This document shows positions 46,985-54,060 of a stretch of 64,000 nucleotides of DNA, piece after piece. Below the pieces are notes generated by a model, which was not told the DNA's origin, searched no databases, and saw only the letters and a program-made list of their open reading frames with translations. The position numbers and the translations under genes are program-made. Source of the DNA: an uncultured Christensenellaceae bacterium (GTDB taxonomy: Bacteria > Bacillota > Clostridia > Christensenellales > UBA3700); NCBI GenBank assembly GCA_944381325.1, contig CALWKS010000001.1, forward strand, positions 186,001 through 250,000, given 5' to 3'. Every line of letters starts with the position of its first letter. Within the stretch, counting starts at the first letter, position 1.

Positions 46985-47334
46985 ACTAAAAATTATTTGG
47001 ATAAATCCACAAGTATGCAGGATTTGTCATATTTTAAGGTTTTTTGTCGGTGATTTTATTTAAAAGATTTCAAATCATGCAGTATTTTTTATTTATACAC
47101 AGCTGCTTGACAATGTTATTTTGAGAGAAGTTAAAACTTAATAGCGACATTTTCCATTTAATGCAAATATAGTATTTAATTGAAATAATCATAAAAATGT
47201 TGCGTTTAATTTATTTTCTTTAAAGGAAAAGGTTAGCTCGTTTTGAAAAATGTCGCTTGCTTTCAAAAGAAAAATTTTAATACAACTTTTATATTTGATT
47301 TTATATTTAAGGGGGTTATCTGAAATTGTCTGAC
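46985..47334. other. AT-rich gap without a supported gene
   Basis: No credible gene. The only noticeable element is the palindrome TGGATTTATCCA near 46998-47009 in front of the membrane-protein gene, which could be a binding site or chance. Confidence 0.4.
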
Positions 47335-47366
47335 TAAATAAAAAACTCTTCGGGTAAACCGAAGAG
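47335..47366 (-). terminator. Intrinsic terminator of the SRP RNA
   Basis: ACTCTTCGG (47344-47352) pairs with CCGAAGAGT (47358-47366). On the minus strand it is followed by T6, 11 nt past the RNA's closing helix. Confidence 0.9.
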
Positions 47367-47377
47367 TGGATTTTCAA

Positions 47378-47646
47378 GGCTGTGCATCTAATCTCGACAG
47401 TGCGCATCAAGGCGGTACAAGGATAGTTATCTCCTCCAAAGCTACCTCGTGGCACAACATACGATCTGCTTAATGCTGCTGCGGTCAAGCCCTGACATGG
47501 TTCACAGTGCACGCTTGCACAAGACCTTGGTATCGTCAACACTTGTCCTCGGCGGCCCTCAATACGAAAAGCCTCAATTAGCATTCAGCTCCGCTGTAGC
47601 GGATTGCGGATAACAGGGCACCGCTAGCTCCCCGCCTAGCACAGCG
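47378..47646 (-). ncRNA. ffs: Signal recognition particle RNA, large bacterial type
   Basis: About 269 nt on the minus strand. The 5' GCTGTGC (47646-47640) pairs with 3' GCACAGC (47384-47378). The start GGGGAGCTAGCGGTGCCC with CCGCAATCCGCTA, the GTTGACGAT segment, CACTGTGAACCATGTCAGG and GCAGCAGCATTAAG all match the Firmicutes-type RNA with Alu and S domains. It scaffolds Ffh in co-translational targeting to the membrane. The Ffh-binding helix has the usual asymmetric loop, but its apex reads GGGCUUGACCGC rather than the common GGUCCGGAAGGA. It has its own promoter and terminator. Frames read across it are spurious. Confidence 0.93.
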
Positions 47647-47651
47647 ATATT

Positions 47652-47680
47652 AGTATATTGTATTTTTTGAAAAAAGTCAA
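47652..47680 (-). promoter_or_regulatory. Promoter of the SRP RNA
   Basis: On the minus strand TTGACT (47680-47675), 17 bp, TATACT (47657-47652). The start falls 6-7 nt downstream, at the RNA 5' end. Confidence 0.88.
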
Positions 47681-48113
47681 GGTATAAAAATAATTATCAG
47701 ATTTCAGACGTAATTAAGTAAAAAAAATAGTTGATTTTGATAAAAAATCACTGTTTATGTCGTCAGGCATCAAAATCAGATCGACTGAAAGAATAAAACG
47801 GAGAAATGTTATGTTGAGAGAATGATTAATAAATGTTGAGGAAACATTTCAAGTGTGAACTTTTGATTTGCGGATTTCGCTAGAGGAAAAATTTGTTGGA
47901 GATAGCAAGCTTTATCTTTTTAGCAACTTATAGGATAAAATCAAATCAGAGATAATTTAAATACTCTCGTTTTGAGTTTTTAACTGGTAACTATTTAAAA
48001 ATTTTAAGAGTTTTTGATTGATTATTTTGTTCTAAATGTTATTAAATAGCATATTTTTTATTGAACGTGCGGATAGTCAAAATAAAACTTTTATCGACAA
48101 AGTCTTACATTTT
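47681..48113. other. AT-rich gap without a supported gene
   Basis: I see no gene, structured RNA or clear repeat here. Possible promoter elements for the following deacetylase lie at its right end. Confidence 0.4.
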
Positions 48114-48142
48114 TTTACAAAACCGCCGTGATATATTATAGA
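48114..48142 (+). promoter_or_regulatory. Possible promoter of the pdaB-like gene
   Basis: TTTACA (48114-48119), 17 bp, TATAGA (48137-48142). The -10 almost touches the ribosome site GAGGAG, so the true -10 may instead be the overlapping TGATATATT. Confidence 0.35.
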
Positions 48143-48155
48143 GGAGCTGAGAGAT

Positions 48156-48929
48156 ATGGTGTTTTCAGTCAAGAAAAGTACTTTAATATGGATCGCCGCG
48201 GCGCTTGTTCTGTGTATATTGTGCGGTTTTTTAGTTGGCACGGAAACGTTTGCAACGGTGTTTTCCAATCAATCCACAAGAAAAATCCCTGTTTACGGGG
48301 TGGACTGTGGCGATGAAAAACTGGTAGCACTTACTTTCGATGCAGCATGGGGAGCAGATAAAACGCTGAAAATCCTTGAAATATTGAAAAAATACAATGT
48401 AAAAGCGACGTTTTTTCTTGTGGGATTCTGGCTGGATAAATTCCCTGAGGAAACAAAGGAGATTGCTGATAGCGGTTGTGAAATAGGCAATCACAGCAAT
48501 AACCACTTGCAGATGTCTAAGCTCTCTGAAGAGAAAATCAAAGATGAGCTCGAATACGTAAATGATAAAGTATTTGAACTTACAGGCAAAATGCCGACGT
48601 ATTTCAGACCGCCTTTCGGGGATTATGACAATGAACTTATAGAAACTGCACAAAAGTACGGGCTTCAGACGATACAATGGAGCGTTGATTCGCTAGACTG
48701 GAAGGGCTTGTCGGCGACAGAAATAACTTCCAGAGTAACGAAGAACGTGCAGAACGGATCGATAGTGCTGTTTCATAACAACAGCGACAATATATTAGAG
48801 GCGCTGCCATTGGTACTTGCCAATCTGATAAACAGAGGCTACAAACCTGTAACATTGTCTGAGCTTGTATATAAAGATAACTATTATATCGATAATAACG
48901 GTATACAGCATAAGAATTCAGAAGTTTGA
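48156..48929 (+). CDS. Polysaccharide deacetylase, PdaB-type
   Basis: 257 residues; GAGGAG precedes the ATG. One N-terminal membrane anchor (about residues 9-28) then a NodB domain: ALTFDAAWGADKT, the metal-binding GNHSNNH (His113, His117) and RPPFGDYDNE. The first motif has Asp62 followed by Ala where active deacetylases carry Asp-Asp, as in the sporulation protein PdaB. The domain faces outside the membrane. PdaB is needed for spore stability in Bacillus, possibly through cortex peptidoglycan; actual deacetylase activity is uncertain. It stands alone. Confidence 0.88.
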   Translation: MVFSVKKSTLIWIAAALVLCILCGFLVGTETFATVFSNQSTRKIPVYGVDCGDEKLVALTFDAAWGADKTLKILEILKKYNVKATFFLVGFWLDKFPEETKEIADSGCEIGNHSNNHLQMSKLSEEKIKDELEYVNDKVFELTGKMPTYFRPPFGDYDNELIETAQKYGLQTIQWSVDSLDWKGLSATEITSRVTKNVQNGSIVLFHNNSDNILEALPLVLANLINRGYKPVTLSELVYKDNYYIDNNGIQHKNSEV

Positions 48930-49029
48930 AAAAACTTAAATCGTCAAGAATATAGCTGAGACGGTGTAAATACTATATACCGATCCCGAGAGGGAAGAGA
49001 GAAATAAACAAAAATAAACGGAGGGTCGT

Positions 49030-49671
49030 ATGAATTACGAACAGATGAACAACAACAAATTGCAGCTTACGGGTGTAATAGCTAAAGAGCCTGTATATAG
49101 CCACGAAGTATTCGGCGAAGGATTTTATGAAACGTTGATAACAGTGCCGAGGCTTTCTGATCAGACAGATACTATACCTCTTACAATATCGGACAGACTG
49201 ATTTCTCAGAACGGAATCATGGTAGGCGATAAAGTAAGTGTAGTGGGGCAGTTCAGAAGTTACAATAAGCTCGAGGGAGAAAAATCAAGATTGCTACTGA
49301 CCGCTTTTGTGCGCGATGTGGTAGATGAAAGTGAAATCGAAAACCCGAATCAGATAGATATTTGCGGCTATATATGCAAGCAGCCGGTATATCGTACGAC
49401 GCCGTTTAAAAGGGAGATATGCGACGTGCTTCTCGCTGTGAACAGAGCGTATAATAAGTCTGATTATATTCCATGTATTTTATGGGGAAGAAATGCGCGC
49501 TTTGTTCAGACTCTTCCTGTGGGTAGCAAGATAAGCGTAAGCGGTAGAATACAGAGCAGGAAGTATGTTAAGAATCTCGGTGAAGACAGATGTGAGGAAA
49601 GGGTGGCGTATGAAGTTTCTGTAAGCAAAGTTACCCTTGAAAAGGATGAACATAGTCAGCAGAGAGCGTAA
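49030..49671 (+). CDS. Single-stranded DNA-binding (SSB/OB-fold) protein with two OB units
   Basis: 213 residues; GGAGGG precedes the ATG. Two OB-fold-like units are visible. The first (about 8-95) reads NKLQLTGVIAKEPVYSHEVFGEGFYETLITVPRLS...GDKVSVVGQFRSYN. The second (about 105-205) reads DICGYICKQPVYRTTPFKREICDVLLAVNRAYNKSDYIPCILWGRNARF...GSKISVSGRIQSRKY, very like an SSB core. It lacks the acidic SSB tail. It may act in repair, recombination or competence rather than as the main SSB. Confidence 0.82.
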   Translation: MNYEQMNNNKLQLTGVIAKEPVYSHEVFGEGFYETLITVPRLSDQTDTIPLTISDRLISQNGIMVGDKVSVVGQFRSYNKLEGEKSRLLLTAFVRDVVDESEIENPNQIDICGYICKQPVYRTTPFKREICDVLLAVNRAYNKSDYIPCILWGRNARFVQTLPVGSKISVSGRIQSRKYVKNLGEDRCEERVAYEVSVSKVTLEKDEHSQQRA

Positions 49672-49734
49672 AATTACGACAAAAATTATTCTAAATTAAG
49701 CTTAAAAATATTTCTATTCAGCCAATAAAGTGCT

Positions 49735-49769
49735 AAATACCGCAAAATAATAACTTTGCGGTATTTTTT
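49735..49769 (+). terminator. Intrinsic terminator of the SSB-like gene
   Basis: AAATACCGCAAA (49735-49746) pairs with TTTGCGGTATTT (49755-49766), then more T. Confidence 0.85.
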
Positions 49770-50343
49770 AATCATAAATTAAATGTTTATTGACTTTATT
49801 CGATCAACGGGTCGTTTTTAATGAGTGCGACGATAAAATCAAATGATGGAATCAAAGTTATTATTTGAATTTTTTGATTATTATTCATAATTTCGAAATC
49901 GTATTTTCGATAGATAAGAGGAGATTTAAAGAAATTATAATACATATAAGCAAACTGATTTTTATGGATAAAACAGTTTGAATGTGCAGGCATAACAATA
50001 TTAAAATCTCAATAGGATTATGTGAAATTTTATCTTCGCGTTTATTGCAGAATTTAAATTGTTTAACTTTATCTGTATTAAGGTGTAGAAGCAATGATTG
50101 AGTACGTTTTATCCATAAAATTTTGCGCCGTTTTACGACAGTGTTCTATTGATTTTTTGCGTTGACGGATTTTATTTGATAATTTGTCTGGTCGGTTTAT
50201 TGGGCAGAATTCTGTGATTTAAATTGATGCAAACTTAAATGAATGTAAAGATTTCATTGAGTAGTTTTAAGAAAATTTCTTTTCAAAAAAGATTTGTTCT
50301 TTTCGTCTCTATTTTCGGCTTTTATTTATTTTATATAAAGTGT
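49770..50343. other. AT-rich gap with possible gene debris
   Basis: Two overlapping minus-strand frames (49796-49993 and 49885-50094) look faintly protein-like but have no ribosome site or known motif. If anything, they are remnants of a decayed gene. I annotate no gene. Confidence 0.35.
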
Positions 50344-50373
50344 TTTACTTTTGCGCTGATAGTGTGATATCAT
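50344..50373 (+). promoter_or_regulatory. Possible promoter of the yggS-sepF-lspA-rluD unit
   Basis: TTTACT (50344-50349), 18 bp, TATCAT (50368-50373) with TG just before (extended -10). Confidence 0.45.
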
Positions 50374-50394
50374 TAATTTGACAGAAGGTGAAAT

Positions 50395-51087
50395 ATGCTT
50401 GATAAAAACTTGATCGAACAAAACATTCTTGAGTTTAAAGAGAAAGTAAGCAGGTTGTCTTCAAACGCAGGCAGAGAAGTAAAAATTGTTGCCGCAACCA
50501 AGACTCAGCCGAAAGAACTTCTCGATTTTATTGCAAAAAAGTCTCTTCTGACAGACGTTGGTGAAAACAGGGTGCAGGAGTTTGTTGAAAAATACGACCC
50601 TGAAAGCGGACTGAATTATCATATTATCGGTCAGTTGCAGTCCAATAAAGTTAAGTATATCGCAGGAAAAGTTGTGCTTATACATTCGCTTGACAGATAT
50701 TCGCTTGCCGACGAAATTGAAAAACAGTCTGAAAAGCGCAACGTAATCACCGACTGCCTTGTTGAGATAAATATGGGCAGCGAGATAAGCAAGGGCGGAG
50801 TCAATCCCGATGAGCTTTATTCTTTTATTGACGGGCTCAGAAAATACAGACATATCCGCGTGAAAGGCATTATGAGCGTAATGCCTAACGTCGAAATAAA
50901 CGAGCTTATCGGTTATTATAAAAAATTTGCTTTGCTGTTCGCCGGGCTTGAAGGTATGAGGGGAGGAAATATTGTCCCCGATATATGCTCTTGCGGTATG
51001 TCGAACGACTACGCACCTGCCATTGAATACGGCGGATCAAATATGGTGAGACCGGGCAGAATTTTGTTCGGAGAAAGAAATCAGTAA
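50395..51087 (+). CDS. PLP homeostasis protein (YggS/PLPBP family)
   Basis: 230 residues; AGAAGGTG precedes the ATG. An alanine-racemase-like barrel with the PLP lysine in VAATKTQP and then GENRVQEFVEKY, HIIGQLQSNKVKYI, HSLDRYSLADEI, EINMGSEISKGG and C-terminal CSCGMSNDYAPAIEYGGSNMVRPGRILFG. It binds pyridoxal phosphate and balances its level; it is not known to catalyse a reaction. As in other Firmicutes, it leads into sepF. Confidence 0.95.
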   Translation: MLDKNLIEQNILEFKEKVSRLSSNAGREVKIVAATKTQPKELLDFIAKKSLLTDVGENRVQEFVEKYDPESGLNYHIIGQLQSNKVKYIAGKVVLIHSLDRYSLADEIEKQSEKRNVITDCLVEINMGSEISKGGVNPDELYSFIDGLRKYRHIRVKGIMSVMPNVEINELIGYYKKFALLFAGLEGMRGGNIVPDICSCGMSNDYAPAIEYGGSNMVRPGRILFGERNQ

Positions 51088-51099
51088 GAGGGACAGGGT

Positions 51100-51975
51100 A
51101 TGGACGACAACGAGAGAAGAAGATTCAATATTGACGAAAACGACTATTATACCAATAACAGCCGCAGAACTCCCGCTGTGCCGCCGCGCAATTACGGCAA
51201 TACGCCGCAGGGGGTGCGCAGAGATTACGGCTCTTCTGACAGAGGATACGTTTCTCCAAGCGGAAATTACAGCGGAAGGAGTGTGCCTCAACCGCCGCAA
51301 AACGCTGCTCAGAATCAGGGCAGACCTTACGTAAGCGCTTCTCAGCAAGGCGGTTACGGTGCGTATGAAGGCGGGCAGAGAGCACCTTACAGACCTCAAC
51401 AGGCTCCCGTATATAACAATACGCCTAAGAATCCGCAGTATGGTCAGCAGGCTTCGCCGTACGGTCAGCCTCAGACACCTGTTTACGGTCAGCAGGGAGC
51501 TCCTCAGGGATACGCTCAGGGCGGTTATCCCGCTTCGGGGTACAGAAATGGCGGATATGCGCCTCAACAACCTTATCCACAGCAGCCGCCGTACGGCCAG
51601 CAGGACGAGCGCGATTACAGCTATGAAAACGTTCAGGCTCAGCCGTCTGAAAAGAAAAAACGCGGACTTTTCGGCTTCGGAAAGCAGAAAAAAGAAGAGA
51701 TCGATCCCAACAATATCGGCAATGTCATTATCACAGAGCCGAGGACTTTTGACGATGTGCGCGTGATAATAGACGGACTCAGAAAGCGCCAGGCAATTAT
51801 TATCGACTTGTCAAAGGTAAACGATAAGGATTCTCAGCGTACGCTAGATCTGCTCAGCGGCGCTATTTATGCACTTGGTGGAGCTCAGCAGAGGATAAAC
51901 GACCATATGTTCCTGTTTACTCCTGAAGGCGTTATGATCCAGGGACCTGCATCGCTTCGCAACAAATACAAATAA
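51100..51975 (+). CDS. sepF: Cell division protein SepF with long disordered N-terminus
   Basis: 291 residues against the usual 150. The C-terminal core, about residues 203-291, is SepF: NIGNVIITEPRTFDDVRVIIDGLRKRQAIIIDLSKVNDKDSQRTLDLLSGAIYALGGAQQRI. The first 183 residues are low-complexity, rich in Gln, Pro, Gly and Tyr (repeats such as YGQQ). A basic-hydrophobic patch KKKRGLFGFGKQKKE (about 184-198) precedes the core and may be the membrane anchor that normally sits at the N-terminus. SepF polymers link FtsZ to the membrane. Twelve bases after yggS. Confidence 0.9.
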   Translation: MDDNERRRFNIDENDYYTNNSRRTPAVPPRNYGNTPQGVRRDYGSSDRGYVSPSGNYSGRSVPQPPQNAAQNQGRPYVSASQQGGYGAYEGGQRAPYRPQQAPVYNNTPKNPQYGQQASPYGQPQTPVYGQQGAPQGYAQGGYPASGYRNGGYAPQQPYPQQPPYGQQDERDYSYENVQAQPSEKKKRGLFGFGKQKKEEIDPNNIGNVIITEPRTFDDVRVIIDGLRKRQAIIIDLSKVNDKDSQRTLDLLSGAIYALGGAQQRINDHMFLFTPEGVMIQGPASLRNKYK

Positions 51976-52011
51976 AATTTCTTTTGACATTAAAAGGATT
52001 TTCGATCAGAT

Positions 52012-52791
52012 ATGACTGACAAGATAAAAAAATACAAGGCTTATATAATCGAAGCGCTGTTGTTTGCGGCGCTTCTTGCCGTTGATTTGATTTCAAAACC
52101 GCTTGCCTTTAGCTTTTTGGAAGGCAAAGGCGGAAGTTATACCGTTTTTGAAGGAATTTTCGAGATGATAGAGGTGCATAACGACGGCGCTTCTTTCGGA
52201 ATTTTCGGCGGCAAGACGACAGAGCTTATCGTAACCACGGCAATAGCGATGGTATTGTTGACGGGATTTCTTATCTGGAGACCCAAGTCTCCTAAGCTTT
52301 TCAGATACGGCGTTATAGCAATCGTTGCCGGAGGTGTGGGCAATCTTGTAGACAGGTTCGTATACGGTTATGTGCGCGACTTCATCGACTATACTTTTTT
52401 GAGAACTTTCTTCGGCATCGAAAATTTCGGTGTCGGAAATATCGCGGATATATTCGTTCTCGTAGGATTGCTGTGCATAATGGTATATGTGTTTTTCGGC
52501 TATAAAGAGGGTGATTTTGCTAAAAATCCCAATCATTCCGATACGATTCCTGAAGTTCTGGTCGTAGACGAAGGTGAAGAGAAAAAGCCTGAAAAGCAGT
52601 CTGAAAAAAGCGGTGTGGTTGAAGACGGAAAAATCAACTCAACAGCTGAAGAGGCACTTTGCGATAGCAAGTCAGTAAATGCTGTGCTAAACTTTGAAGA
52701 AAACGTCGAGCAAAAGGAAAAAACAAAAAAATCGTCTTCAGGTCAAGAAAAGACAGAAAACAGGCTTGCGGATACAGGCAAGGCGGAATAG
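52012..52791 (+). CDS. lspA: Lipoprotein signal peptidase with C-terminal extension
   Basis: 259 residues. Residues 1-168 are LspA: four membrane helices, HNDGASFGIFGG, GGVGNLVDRFVYGYVRDFIDY with catalytic Asp114, and NFGVGNIADIF with catalytic Asp146. It cleaves signal peptides before the lipidated cysteine, the step after Lgt. A tail of about 90 residues, rich in Glu, Lys and Ser, follows and is absent from ordinary LspA. The best ribosome site AAAAGGA is rather far from the ATG. The stop lies one base before the rluD start. Confidence 0.93.
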   Translation: MTDKIKKYKAYIIEALLFAALLAVDLISKPLAFSFLEGKGGSYTVFEGIFEMIEVHNDGASFGIFGGKTTELIVTTAIAMVLLTGFLIWRPKSPKLFRYGVIAIVAGGVGNLVDRFVYGYVRDFIDYTFLRTFFGIENFGVGNIADIFVLVGLLCIMVYVFFGYKEGDFAKNPNHSDTIPEVLVVDEGEEKKPEKQSEKSGVVEDGKINSTAEEALCDSKSVNAVLNFEENVEQKEKTKKSSSGQEKTENRLADTGKAE

Positions 52792-52792
52792 T

Positions 52793-53707
52793 ATGTCTGA
52801 CTTTTCAAAGATAAGCGCCGCAGTCGAAAGCGGCGGTATAAGACTTGACGTTTTCGTTGCAGAGAAGGCTGAATGCACCCGCTCTCACGCAAAGACCCTT
52901 ATCGAAGACGGCAACGTTGAAGTGAACGGCGTGAAAGCTTCAAAATCGGGATTGTCGCTTAAGGCAGGGGATATGGTGGATATAGTTAATCCCGCGCCGA
53001 AAGAGCTGAATTTGGAGCCGCAGGACATACCGATAGAGATCGTGTGGCAGGACGATGATTTTGCCGTTGTAAACAAGCCGCAGGGTATGGTCGTGCATCC
53101 TGCTCCCGGAGCATACGACAACACGCTTGTAAACGCGTTGCTGTATAAGCTCGATTCTTTGAGCGGTATAAACGGCGTTGCACGTCCCGGTATCGTGCAC
53201 AGATTGGATAAAGACACTTCGGGATTATTGGTCGTAGCAAAAAACGATTTCGCTCATACTTCGTTGCAGAAGCAGATCGCTGAAAAGAGCGCTAAACGCT
53301 TTTATTATGCGCTAGTTGACGGCGTTGTTGAAAATGACATCGGAGAAATAAGAAATTTTCTTGCGCGCAGTACAACTGACAGAAAAAAGTATGCGGTTGC
53401 GAAAGAGGGCAGACTGGCAATAACGCTTTATAAAGTGGTAAGAAGATATTCTGCTTATACGCTTATGGAGTATGAACTGAAGACGGGAAGAACACATCAG
53501 ATAAGAGTCCATTCTCGCTATATCGGGCATCCCGTTGTCGGAGACAAAACGTACGGCGGCAGCGATAAGTTCAATCTCAACGGACAGCTTCTGCATGCTT
53601 ATAAACTGATATTGAATCATCCGAGAACGGGCGAAGAAATGACCTTTACTGCGCCGCTTCCCGATTATTTTCAAAATGTGTTGAACAGTCTTAAGCCTTC
53701 GAACTGA
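52793..53707 (+). CDS. rluD: Ribosomal large subunit pseudouridine synthase, RluD family
   Basis: 304 residues from ATG 52793, one base after the lspA stop; an in-frame upstream start lies inside lspA. An N-terminal S4 RNA-binding domain (RLDVFVAEKAECTRSHAKTLIEDGNVEVNG) is followed by the synthase core with VNKPQGMVVHPAPG, the catalytic Asp139 in VHRLDKDTSGLLVVAK, and the C-terminal GRTHQIRVH and GQLLHAYKL. It modifies uridines in 23S rRNA. Position after lspA is conserved in Firmicutes. Confidence 0.95.
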   Translation: MSDFSKISAAVESGGIRLDVFVAEKAECTRSHAKTLIEDGNVEVNGVKASKSGLSLKAGDMVDIVNPAPKELNLEPQDIPIEIVWQDDDFAVVNKPQGMVVHPAPGAYDNTLVNALLYKLDSLSGINGVARPGIVHRLDKDTSGLLVVAKNDFAHTSLQKQIAEKSAKRFYYALVDGVVENDIGEIRNFLARSTTDRKKYAVAKEGRLAITLYKVVRRYSAYTLMEYELKTGRTHQIRVHSRYIGHPVVGDKTYGGSDKFNLNGQLLHAYKLILNHPRTGEEMTFTAPLPDYFQNVLNSLKPSN

Positions 53708-53778
53708 AAACATAAGCGCGATATTGCTTTCAAACAGATGTTTTCGCGGATAACATAATTAAATCGACTATAATATTT

Positions 53779-53813
53779 GCCGACGTTATAACAACTTAAC
53801 GTCGGCTTTTTTA
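53779..53813 (+). terminator. Intrinsic terminator of the sepF-lspA-rluD unit
   Basis: GCCGACGTT (53779-53787) pairs with AACGTCGGC (53798-53806), then T6. Confidence 0.88.
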
Positions 53814-53969
53814 ATAAAAACAGCATATTCAGATTCAGATGTTTTTTGCAATTTCTGATCAGAGCAGGGCATTTTATTTTGGCGTAAGTTTGTATTGTAA
53901 AATCGGAGACGTTTCAATTGCATTTTTTAGTGAATATTTATATCGCCGATAAATCTTAAGTCGGATAGC
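53814..53969. other. Gap between convergent units
   Basis: Together with the two terminators this fills the space between rluD and rqcH. I see nothing else in it. Confidence 0.4.
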
Positions 53970-53990
53970 AAAAAAGCGGCAAATGCCGCC
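53970..53990 (-). terminator. Intrinsic terminator of rqcH
   Basis: GCGGC (53976-53980) pairs with GCCGC (53985-53989). On the minus strand T6 follows. It is 70 bp past the stop codon. Confidence 0.7.
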
Positions 53991-54060
53991 TTGATCATTC
54001 TGCTTTTCATGTTTTAGTTTTTTTAGATAAATCAGAAAGCATAAACTAAAATTTCAGCGT

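Noticed and set aside
47189..47584. 131-residue minus-strand frame
   Set aside because: It reads across the SRP RNA and its terminator; the RNA explains the sequence.
49796..50094. Two overlapping minus-strand frames
   Set aside because: AT-rich, no ribosome site or motif; at best remains of a lost gene.
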